A stretch of DNA of 64,000 nt from contig NW_004454210.1 in NCBI RefSeq assembly GCF_000283155.1, forward strand, positions 4,559,620 to 4,623,619. Direction: 5' to 3'. The stretch is from Ceratotherium simum simum (lineage: Eukaryota; Chordata; Mammalia; Perissodactyla; Rhinocerotidae). Shown in pieces: positions 24,690 through 35,490 of this stretch. Numbering within the stretch: position 1 is the stretch's first letter; each line of letters begins with the position of its first letter. Below the pieces are notes generated by a model that saw only the letters and a program-made list of their open reading frames with translations, ran no database searches and was not told the DNA's origin. A program made the translations under genes and the position numbers.

Positions 24690-25290
24690 GTCTTCAACCC
24701 TTTCTTCTTACCACCGCATCCAGTTAGTTGCTAAACCTTGTCATTTCAGCTCAGAATTGCCTCTCACTCTGGCCTTGCCCATGGCTTCTTTCACCTGGAC
24801 TTTTACAACAATTGTTTAATTGATCACTCTAGTTACCAGTGACTCATACTCCATTTTCCCTAGGGTTGTCTTTCTAAGTACATATATATAATAAACATGA
24901 CTCTACTGTGCTTAGAAACTTTCACTGGCAGCCTACAAGATAAACTTTAAACTCACTGGAATGGCATAGAGGGTCCTTTATAATAAGGTTTCCAAAGCAT
25001 CCCCAACTGTTTCTGTCTATGCCATATACCTATATTCCAGCTACACCAGAGTTCCCACTGTTCCTGGAATGTTCCGGATGTTTCATGTCTCTACACCTTT
25101 GCACATGCTGTTCTCTCACCCTGCAGTGCCAACCTCTTGCCTTTCTCTGATTGGCAAACTGCTATTCATTTTTCAAGGCTCAGCTCAAATACCACTGTCT
25201 CCATCATGTCTTCCCCATATCCTAGGGGGAACTTCCCTTTTTCCCTGGAGCTATAAAAGAAATCTCTGTCCTTTTATTTGCTTCTAGATA
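24690..25290 (+). mobile_element. LINE-2 fragment
   Basis: Diagnostic L2 phrases are visible: 'tttgcacatgctgttctctc', 'ttcaaggctcagctcaaata' and 'tccatcatgtcttcccc'. A 72-residue ORF here is a by-product of the repeat. Confidence 0.75.
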
Positions 25291-26043
25291 ATTTAATTTT
25301 TAGAAATTATGTTAAAACAATAAAAAAAGTTTTCATCAACAGCAGAGAGTAGATACTGTCACTTGGGCAAACAAGTAAAAATGCTCAAAACAATCTTGGA
25401 GGTGAATTAAAGTTTTAATTTTTTTGTCTCACTCTCTCCTACAAGCTGAAGCTAGTAAACCAAGTTGCTGAAGAGGAAAACTGTATTTCATTAATCACTA
25501 ATGTATAAATTCCCCTTTGGAAACCTTCCCAAGCCCATGATTGTCCTTTTATGGGTGGATTGGAATCACAGGATGGGGTTACATGTTTGTTTTAAAAAGT
25601 GTTGAAGTTTGATTCACTATCAACATCTCTTCCACAATGTTGGTGTGGATGGATCAATATAGCTGTGATAAGATTCTGTTTATGTTTTTAATGTGTTCGC
25701 TAATTTCTTTCAAACTTACTCTTTTATTTATTTTTTTGCGTGTGTGTTTTGAATACATTTTTATTTTATTTTATTACTCTTTAGCTGCAAAAGATCAATA
25801 AGACTGGAGTGGGCAACAGACATGGATGAAGAGGTCTTCGACTGCTTTAGGAACTGTCACATCACTGCGAAAAGAGTGGACAGCATGATGCCTTTAGACT
25901 CACTGTGAGTAGTCACTTTGGTACACGGGTGCAGTGCCTAGCACACTTTTTACATGGCATACCCTACCAAGGACTTGAGGTTGACATTTTTTCCAATGGG
26001 TCCGTGAAATGCTGGTCTGGAAGATACTCCATAACAAATAAAT
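25291..26043. other. Intergenic, nothing recognised
   Basis: No gene or named repeat found between the LINE-2 fragment and the TAGA microsatellite. Confidence 0.35.
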
Positions 26044-26060
26044 AGAGATAGGTAGATAGG

Positions 26061-26104
<44 letters not shown>

Positions 26105-26110
26105 GATAGA
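26044..26110 (+). repeat. (TAGA)n microsatellite
   Basis: Eleven perfect TAGA units at 26061-26104 with imperfect flanking units. Likely polymorphic. Confidence 0.96.
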
Positions 26111-26724
26111 CAGAGTTCAGGGTCCGATAACCCCCCTCTTAGAGATTGACAATTCACATTCACATATCAAATGTACTAAGAAATCTGTAGGGGAGAAATC
26201 TGTGTCACATTGTTCCATCTAGATTCTACTAAACTTAATTGACCATTGAACTCAGTTGTTTTTCTTTTTTCTTTTGTTGATTTATTTTTCCTAACACCTA
26301 TTAACATCCCGGGGGGGCACCTTCCTTAGAGAAAGAACAATCGTGCTGCCTCTGGGGATGCACCCTGGATTTGAAAAAATTTCTCCTCTGTACAGTATTG
26401 TTATTTCAATGGCTTCAAAAATCAGAAGAAACTCTCCCTCTGTACCTCACGTGGTATGTATGAATGTGTGTGTACGTGTGTGGGGGGGTCAACCCTAACC
26501 TCAACCCTGGTCTCATCCAAGGCCAAAAGTCCTAGAGAAGCCTGATAAAGTCTCCTCTCCCTCCTACCCTAAGACCTATGTTTTATATGTTTATTGTCCT
26601 CCCATGGGAGAAGGACAGAACATGTCAATGTTTTTTTGTCACCTCCGTAGAACATACTGGCACGTATAGCATGCTCAATAGGCCCATTTTAAAAATTAGA
26701 ATTGCATAAAGGAGAGGCTCAAGC

Positions 26725-26801
26725 CAGAGGATCTAAATCTAATCTTATATTTGATTAGAGGATCTAATCTTATATTTGATTAGAGGATCTAATCAAATAT
26801 A
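26725..26801. repeat. Short tandem repeat ending in a perfect palindrome
   Basis: A 25-base unit (agaggatctaatcttatatt + tgatt) is repeated two to three times; the first copy has a 6-base insertion. Positions 26771-26783 and 26789-26801 are 13-bp perfect inverted arms around the loop AGGAT, so the last copy can form a hairpin. Confidence 0.85.
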
Positions 26802-29740
26802 AATATGCATTATATTTATTCATTTATGATTTTTGGAGCCAGCTGGAGAGGTGCCGCCCTACATTGGCTATGGTGACACACCAAGGAAGCCCCAGGAGAT
26901 GGTGTGGCCCCAGTACCCTAGGATTAGTGTGGGGCAGACTAGCCCATGAGTAAATAGGGCCTGCCCTGCCCACAGAGCTAGGTGCTGGGCCATGCCAAGA
27001 ACCAAGCCCTATCACCATTTTATATCACAGTGCACACAAGCCCTCACTTCACCCCACACCCTGTCGTGTGGAGCCTGGAGGGAGCTCCCTCTCTGCGGAG
27101 CAAACAGGGGATGAAGTCCACATCCAATGTGCTCATACCATAGATCTGGAGGTCCTTTCAGAGCTTTTCCACAGAAATCCGACTTTTATTCTCTTTCTTT
27201 TTTATCTGAGTGGAGTGTTTACTTACGGGGCACTTTTTCATCATCAAATACCCTCATTCAAGATTCCCTTTCGTGTATAGACATGTCAATGGGCTGACCT
27301 CCAGTCATTAACATCTACAAAGCCCTTAGTAATCTTGTCTGTCCACCTTCCCTTTAATTCTTGCCCCATTTTCTGATATTTAGGACTCAGCTGGCCTTCA
27401 GCCTGTTTGACCTCACACTACAATTTATTTGCTTGAGTGTGGAAGCCCCTTCATGCAGAGATTCTGTCTCAGTCTCTTTGCCTTTATTGTTGTTTTTCTG
27501 AGCATGGTATGCACCAGTTTGACATTCCTTGTGACAGTCTCAAGTCAGGTGGTCCTTTGTGAGGTCTGAACACACTTCGTCACCCTGTGGGGAAACTTCT
27601 GCTCGCTCTCATGGTCTTTGTTTATCAGCCTGCAGCTAAGACTCTAGTTATAGTTCCTGTGGCTACAGCTCCCAGAGCTTACAGCTGTGGTGTACTCGTA
27701 TCAAATCTTCCATATGCACTTGTGGCCAGGAATAACACATCTGAAAAAAGGGTAACAGGAAGATGTAAAATAACATTTTAATAATTATTGCTAGAAGGCT
27801 GCTAATTCCAGAAAATCCATCCTTATTGCATAGTCGTTTTAATATAGGAGAGAAATTCTTTTCAAATTACAGCAAAGTGGAGGAAGCTCTTTCCTACAGC
27901 ATCTCAGAGCCCTTGATTTTTGTTATTTCCTCTGGAACCATTGCCTTCCAAAATATATAGAACTCTGCCTTTCTGTTGCTACTTGTATGTCTGTCCAATT
28001 GCATTTGCCAAACCTGCTTAATCCCCTCAGAGACAACTAATGATATATTATGTATCAGATCGGTTGTTAACATTGAGAGTTAAAGCATTGTAAACAGAGT
28101 TTGGAAAAATCTTGCTAAAGGTCTCCTGAGTGATGACACCATTTGTATAAAATATATGAAAGTAGAGATAAAGAGAATATCAATTAATAACTTCATTTTT
28201 CATTGTCATGAAGAAAATTGAATCTGGTTAAGTACTTCCATTCTGAAAAGGAGTTGGAGAAAATATGCCCATATGAGGAATAGAAATCACAAAGTGATGG
28301 TAACATGTTGCTTTAAAATTATCTCATAGCTAAGTCAGAAATAATAACACATATTCCCTGTTCGGTATTCATATGGAAGCAATTTAGAGAAAATGGTGTA
28401 AAAGCACTCAGGCTGAAGGTGTGTTCCTCTAACCATAGCAATCAGGCCAGGAAAGGACAGAACTGGACATTGGAAAATGAAAATCAGATCCCAAATGGTG
28501 CAGCTCAAAGTGCTACAGCTGTGCGAGCCACACCTGGAGCCCAGGTCTTGTGAACCCAGTGGCCCCCACACTAAACTGTCTCCATGACTTCCCTGGCAGA
28601 AGAGGCCAAAATAAAGGACTTGCTCTAAGTCCCCTGAACAATGAAGCATGATTTCGTGAATCATTGCATTTTCTGCAGGGTTACTGATCTCAACTGGTTT
28701 CCTTTTCTACATCCCAGATAGAAAATATACACACGTATAATCTTTTCACTTCTTGAAGAACACATCCTCAGATGACGATGTTGGATCCTCAGGGGTGCCT
28801 CAGGGAATTTTGAGCTCCCATGTTTATTCAATTATATACTCTTCCTATCCACACTCCCAGCCTCCAATTCCTGGAAATGCTTAATAAATCTTATCCATTG
28901 GGGCTTAGTCTGGAGTGTTTCTTCAGAGGTCCCATTGGGTTTAAATAAAGAACCAACTCCCCTCATCCAGGCCAGGAAAGTTTTTCCACTTGCTGCTCAG
29001 CAATGGGTCATCAGGCCTACAATCCTTTACTCATTTTCTCGTATTGAAAAATAATCAATTAACGGCAATTTACTGTGCTCTAGCTAATGCAATGCCCCAG
29101 TAAAGCACAAGTGCTACAGAAAATTCAAAGATATAAAACAACCAGTGCTCATACTCAAGATCCTGAAATCTATGAGAGGCAAGGCTGGCTTTATGGACAT
29201 GTGACCAGCATGGTCACATGGGGCTCACACTCAGAAGAGAGCTCCATACTTGAGTTTAATGCTTTGCAGTTGCCATCTTGAAATTCTTAATAATTTTGTT
29301 TCTGAATTGGCGTTTTATAAGTGAAGTACGATGAGACAATGGAGTATACGCTGGGGGCTTGGAAGCTTGGCGCATTCGTGGTCCCTCCTCCTGCCTCTCC
29401 TCACTTCCCTGGATGGGCTCTCCACTGCTCATCCTTCTATCTCCACTAGTGGGGCCTGGGTGCATGTGCAGGAAGGGTCAAGGTCTGACACGTACACCTT
29501 CATGCTGAGTCACAGGGTGGGGCCCTGGGTGACTCTGAGGATTTGTACTTACCTTGCAAGTATCCCCACGCCCAAGGGACTATAACATTAAATAGCAAAT
29601 CAAAAACACTATCACAGATTGAGAGAAAGTATGGAAGAAAGAAAAAAGCTTTTTTTCTCATTTTTGAACAAGGAGTCCCAGATTTTCGTTTTGCACTGGT
29701 CTTCACAAATTACATAGCTGGCCCTGATGGGAGGCAAGAC
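26802..29740. other. Intergenic between GKN1 and GKN2, nothing recognised
   Basis: I see no exon with coding constraint and no clear repeat boundaries. The short ORFs have no recognisable motifs. Confidence 0.4.
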
Positions 29741-29744
29741 ACAC

Positions 29745-29885
29745 ACATAATATGGATATACCAAAATAAAGTAAGAAGGCAAGGTTCTGAGAGGCTCTGC
29801 AATTTGTGTAAGGTCTCATGGCAGGTAAGGATGGAATAAAGTTTGCATCTAATCCTGAATCCTGTACTCTTTTGCTTTATGCCTT
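29745..29885 (-). mobile_element. MIR-like SINE
   Basis: Contains 'tgcaatttgtgtaaggtctc' and 'aatcctgaatcctgtactct', similar to a reversed MIR core and tail. Confidence 0.45.
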
Positions 29886-29889
29886 GCAG

Positions 29890-31700
29890 CTTCTCCAAAT
29901 GAGCAATTGAGACAAAACATTCAGAGGAGTGTGAGCTCTTTAAGCTGGAGTAGTTACAGAGGCTTCAGGCAGAAAATGGACCTTTGGCTGAGTCCAGTGG
30001 GACAGCCTGGACATAGACAAGTGGGGACGAAGGGTCAGGCCATTCTAGCCCAAGGGAGCAGCAGGGCCAGGGGTGTGAACTGGATGTTCAGTGGCTGTGA
30101 GGAGACCACCTTGTAATGTTTTTACTCTCAGACTCACCTTTATGGTTACAAAATATCTAGTTAAATCACGATTAGATAGAGAAAAATTTAGTCAGAATTA
30201 TTCCACTTATCAAGAACCTGCAATTTGTTACACACTGAGCTCGAGATATTATTTGGTAGTATCTATATTAGTTTGCTCAAATAACTGTACCCTCATCTCA
30301 GGGCCATTTAGACTTGAATCTTTTTTTTTTTGTTTTTTCTTAACAGCAGTTTTTGAGCCCTTTCTTGGGTATGGCAAAAATGGCATGGTAATGAATTTAT
30401 AGGCTGACTGTACCATATCAAAGTGGAACTTTGGTGGAGTAGGGGAGCAGAGGAGGTGATAAGTCATTGCTTGGAGGAGAGCCACCCACCATGAAATCAT
30501 CTGTATTGGACTTTATGCGAGTGAGAAATAAAAATTTACTTTGTGAAATCACTGAGATTTAGGTGTTGCTTGTTATAGCCGCTAATGTCAATTATTCTGA
30601 CTAATAAAAGTTGTGACAGGGACAGTGTGTGGTGATGAGGACAAGAAACGGAGTTTGGGCTGCGATTGGAAGGAAAGACACAAAAGGTAGAGGCATTACA
30701 GAGGAAAAATGGCAGAAGAATCAAGGATGACTTCAGAGTAAAGCTGAAGACCTGGACAAATTGTCAATGGAAATAACATTGTCTAGAAAAAGAGCTGCTT
30801 TGGGGGACAGAAGGCAACAACTTTTATTTTAGACATGGTGAGATTGCTATAGTATAGTATATCCAGATGTAAATGCTTGGAAAATAAAAAGAAGAGTTGC
30901 AGAAGTAAATCGTGTGCACCTGAGTGTGTGCAGGCACACGTGCGCATGAGAGAGAGACAGAGAGGAAAAAGGAAAGATAAAAATATTGCAAAAATAGAGG
31001 ATTTAGGTCTCATAATAAAAAAGTTAAGAGTTAAAATGCGTTTAAACTTACGTAAAAAAAGGCAACTAACCAAATCAATAGTTGGGAATAGATTCACTAT
31101 TTTGCTTGAGCAATAGAACAGCAAGAAAAAGACAGTAAATAAGGATTTTTAAGATACTCAAAGGTATAAATGAAAGTATTAAATATATAAAAAGAACAAA
31201 AAATTATGAGACAAAATAGTCAGAAATAAAACAGCATATTACTGTGAAAAAGAACAAGTTAGAAATATTGTAATTACGTTGATAGCAGGTTTCACATCAG
31301 TAAGTGGATGCCAGAAGGCAATGGAGTAGTATCTTTACAGTGCTAGAAGGAAAATAACTGTCAACCTCTAACTACTATTCAAAAGTGAGGAGAAAATAGA
31401 GACGTTTCAAACATAAAAAGACAGAAAATATTTAACATTCATAGGCTCCAATAAAAGAACTATTAAAAATATACTTAAAAAGAAAAGAAAATTTGGGGGA
31501 TATAAAGATAAGAATTAGCACAGAAGTTGATAAAATATTTAAATAAATTTAATTATCTGTTGATGGTAAACTTAATTTTTGTGCTATTTTTTAAAGATGA
31601 AAGTAAAACTCTACACAAATATAACAATGTGGGGATAGAAAAGATGTTCCATAATTAGTTAAAGGGTACTGAGTTCTTTGTCTCTATTGAGAAGAAGATC
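29890..31700. other. Intergenic, A/T-rich, nothing recognised
   Basis: The interval becomes very A-rich from about 30870. No gene found. Confidence 0.4.
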
Positions 31701-31716
31701 AAAATATAGGATACCT

Positions 31717-32014
31717 GGGGCCGGCCCTGTGGCTTAGCCGGTAAGTGCATGCACTCCACTACTGGCGGCCTGGGTTTGGATCCCGGGTGTGCACCAATGC
31801 ACCGCTTCTCCGGCCATGCTGAGGCTGCGTCCCACATACAGCAACTAGAAGGATGTGCAACTATGACATACAACTATCTACTGGGGCTTTGGGGGAAAAA
31901 AAAAAGGAGGAGGATTGGCATTACACGTTAGGTCAGAGCCGGTCTTCCTCAGCAAAAAGAGGAGGATTAGCAGGGATGTTAGCTCAGGGCTGATCTTCCT
32001 CACCACAAAAAAAA
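31717..32014 (+). mobile_element. ERE (equine tRNA-derived SINE), plus orientation
   Basis: Full copy: head 'ggggccggccctgtggctta', box B-like 'gggtttggatcccgg', two tail repeats and an A tail. A perfect 16-bp target-site duplication, aaaatataggatacct, lies at 31701-31716 and 32015-32030. Confidence 0.95.
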
Positions 32015-32349
32015 AAAATATAGGATACCTTTTGGATTTGTAGGAAATATGAATAATTAAATATGTATGCTAAAATTTCAAAGTTAGAAATAAATTTAAA
32101 AAAAAAATCAAAATCTTCCAGAAATAGAAGGGAAAAAGAATATAAAATCTTTATCAATACAAAGAAGGGAGACAAAAATGGGAAGAAATGCAAAGAAAGA
32201 CAGTGGTAAAAATACAATAAAATAAGAAAGTAGAAATAAATCTCTAAAATATTAATAATCACAATAAAGGAAGCAGATAACACTCACCTATTAAAAGAGA
32301 GAGTCTTTCAGATTAGACAATAAATAAAACTTAGTAAAATACCACACAG

Positions 32350-32955
32350 CAGCATTATTCACAATAGCCAAGATATAGAAACAACCTAAGAGTCTGTCAA
32401 CAGATGAAGAAGATGTGGGATGTATATACAATGGACTATTACTTAGCCACGAGAAAGAAGGAAATCCTGTCATTTGTGACAACATGGATGGACTTGCAGG
32501 CATTATGCTAAGTGAAATAAGCCAGACGAAGAAAGACAAATACTGATATCACTTATATGTGGAATCTAAAAAAACCGTCAAACTCATAGAAATAGAGAGC
32601 AGAAAAGTGGTTGCCAGCAGCTGGGGGGTGGGGAATATAGGGAGTGGTTGGTAAAAGGGTACAAACTTTCAGCTAAAAGATGAATAAGGTCTGAGGATCT
32701 AATGAATAACATGATGACTATAGTTGATAACACTATTGTTATTAGCAAATTGAAATTTGCTAAGAGGGTAGAACTTAAATGTTCCCAAAAAAAAAAAAAA
32801 AAAGATAAATATGTGAGGTGATAGATGTGTTAATTAACTAGATGGGGGGAAATCCTTTCACAATGTATACATATATCAAATCCCCATGATGTATACTTTA
32901 AATGTCTTATTTTATTTGTCGATTATACCTCAATAAAGCTGAAATTAAAAAAACT
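32350..32955 (+). mobile_element. 5'-truncated LINE-1 3' end
   Basis: Begins inside ORF2 C-terminal sequence (gcagcattattcacaatagc) and ends in 'ctcaataaagctgaaatt' plus an A tail. Flanks aaataccacacag (32337-32349) and aaatactacacag (32956-32968) form a 13-bp target-site duplication with one mismatch. Confidence 0.85.
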
Positions 32956-33727
32956 AAATACTACACAGAAAAGTTGAAAATAAAAGGATCAAAGAAGTAT
33001 ACCTTCCAAATAGTACCTAAAGAAAGCAAACGGAAGGCAAACAACATGAATAGAGGCAAAGTGGGACGTACTACGTGGGAATGAAAGATGCGGTGCTCCA
33101 GGACGATGTACCATGATGAACATGTGTATTCCAAAGAACATTGCTGTGAACTGCACAAAGCAAAACACTCATAATAAGCATTATATAGAAAAAGACGAAA
33201 GCACAACTATAGAAGAAATTTTCAATGCTCTACCAACTAGAGAACATGGGACCTAAAATCAGAAGGCCTGAGGGGTAGGCTTATTTTTGCCAGTAACTAC
33301 GTATATGACCATGGCCAGGTTTCTTAATCCGTGTGAGTCTATTTTTCCTCCTGAGGGGTTTGGGCAGGACTTGAAACAGCTCTTTCGATCAGAACCACTC
33401 ATGGGAGTTAAAAGTCCACACACCTGTGCCCACTCTCAGACCTACCATATTGGAGTGTCTAGCATGAGGTCTTTCCACAGCGATTTCACCGCCTTACGGG
33501 GACCTGGGCAGCTTAGCCATGAATTTCATTTACAACAACTTTTACAAACACCGTGTCTCATTCTCCCTATTGAAAGTTTTCACCCTTGAGTTGTAGGTAG
33601 GCCTATTTCCAAGTCTATCTTTTGATCAAGAAACATTCTGGAAGCTAAACCCTCCTTGCTAATGCCCCCATCTCTGTAAGGCAAAAAGTTACGCTTCCCC
33701 AGCACCAATCAGAGAGGCCATGCAGTA

Positions 33728-33975
33728 CTTGTAGTTAAGAGTGAGGACTGAGGAGTTAGATCAGGCTCAAATCCCAACTCCTACCTTTAGAAGCTGTATA
33801 ACACTAAGGAGTTACTTAACTTCCCTGCACCTTAGCTTTCCTATCTGTAAAATGGGACATGGATAGAAGGTAACCTATAGGACTGTTATGAGACTCGAAT
33901 CAATATATGCAAAGTGCTTAGAAAGTGCTAGAACATATTAAGTACTCCATAAATGCTAACTGTTATCATTGTTAG
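33728..33975 (+). mobile_element. MIR SINE
   Basis: Well preserved MIR core: 'caaatcccaactcctacctt', 'ttacttaacttccctgcacc', 'tatctgtaaaatgggaca' and 'gtactccataaatgctaact'. Confidence 0.85.
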
Positions 33976-34955
33976 ACATATAGACTCAGAACTCCTGGGA
34001 ACAGGAGGGAGACAAAGTAGAGGATAGGACGTGACACCTCTGTCTGCCCTCTAGGAGCTGGCTTGCCTCTTGGGTTCTTTGGAGCTAGATATGGGAGAAA
34101 ATTTGCAGATATACTACAAAACTGTAATCCTTCTCACTGCTGCTTTCCCGGAAAGATTTAATAAAGCAGCATATTTTACACCCACCCCAGCTGACTAGCC
34201 ACAGTAGAGGAATTCCGGTGAACTAGGTAACCCCCAAATTGCCCAAATGTCTGCTTTTTAAAAGCCCCGTTTTTTTAAAGCTGCTAGTTAGGAAGTCATT
34301 CCAGCTGACAAGGACGTCACTTTATGTTATTTCTTTGCTTACTGTAGTAATTCTCAAAATTTAACAATCTTACAGTTTACAGGTACTGTTTGTTTTTTTC
34401 TCCCCACCGTCTGAGTTCATGATCCCACCCAAACACTAGCTAGCCATTTCTAATTGTGGCATTATAAAAAGTACACGAATTAAACTTTATTCTATTTTTT
34501 TTAATCTGAGACTTTCTCAATGCGCCTCAAGATAACTAGAGATATATAACATTGTTTTCACAGAGTTTTGGGCAAGGCTTAACGTAAAAATCTGGTTAAC
34601 CCTGGTAATTGGGCAGGGTGCTGTCTGAGCCTTGATCCTTATGAATCTCTAGAAATTGGCACCAACTCTAAAAAGGAAGAGAAATAAAACCAAAAGGCCC
34701 TTTGTTCTCAAAGCAGGTCCTCCAGCCACTGTCCTTGCCTCTAGTCCCACGTCCATTCGTTCCATGGAAGAATTCAACAAGCCAGGCAGGGATGAAAAGA
34801 CATTGAGTGGGTGTCTAAGTCCAGTCTTGAGGGAGGACTTTACCATCGAGGGGGAGAAATTAGGAATATGTCCTTACGTGTCTTTAAGATGTTTGTGTAG
34901 AACAAGCATCTCACAATATTTTTAAAGGGTGGAAATTGAAATCTCAAGTGCAACA
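33976..34955. other. Intergenic upstream of GKN2
   Basis: No gene or named repeat seen. Leads into the GKN2 promoter region. Confidence 0.4.
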
Positions 34956-34961
34956 TAGAAC

Positions 34962-35047
34962 AGATAAGCAGGGAATATTTACAGAGTGACAAGTGGTGTA
35001 TTTTCATTACTGACTAATGAACTTCATTGATATCAGGTTGTGTGGTT
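34962..35047 (+). promoter_or_regulatory. GKN2: Cluster of GATA, FOX and RUNX-type motifs upstream of GKN2
   Basis: AGATAAG at 34962-34968, TATTTAC (FOXA-like) at 34976-34982 and TGTGGTT (RUNX consensus) at 35041-35047, all 140-230 bases upstream of the ATG. GATA4/6, FOXA and RUNX factors are active in gastric epithelium. These are motif matches only. Confidence 0.35.
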
Positions 35048-35125
35048 TGGTCTCACCCGATAAATAAGTTTGCTGGGGTGTATCAGAGATCATTCTGGAA
35101 AGAGATTTCCACGCCTTAAAGCCAA

Positions 35126-35132
35126 TATAAAG
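35126..35132 (+). promoter_or_regulatory. GKN2: GKN2 TATA box
   Basis: TATAAAG, 57-63 bases upstream of the GKN2 ATG, predicting transcription start near 35155 and a 5'UTR of about 30-35 bases. Confidence 0.8.
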
Positions 35133-35188
35133 GGTAGAACTGCACCAGGCAGCCTCATTTGCTCCAGCATCTTCTTCCTTCAGGCAAA

Positions 35189-35459
35189 ATGAAAATCTTT
35201 GTGAGTATTTGTTTAAGCTTCTTTATGCTCTTGTGGCGGCTGCTTGCAGAAAATGTTCATATCCAATATGCCTCAGATGTCAGGGGCCTCAGACAAACAC
35301 AGTGCATGCTTCTAAGCTTCTGTGATTGAATTAATGATGTCTTTGGCAGGAATAGTGTTGAATATTAAGTTGGATATTTATTTGTCCATTGTCTATTTTT
35401 TGAGATGTTTATGATAAAAAAAAATTTTGGAAATATCTAGAGAATTTTAATTTGGAAGA

Positions 35460-35490
<31 letters not shown>

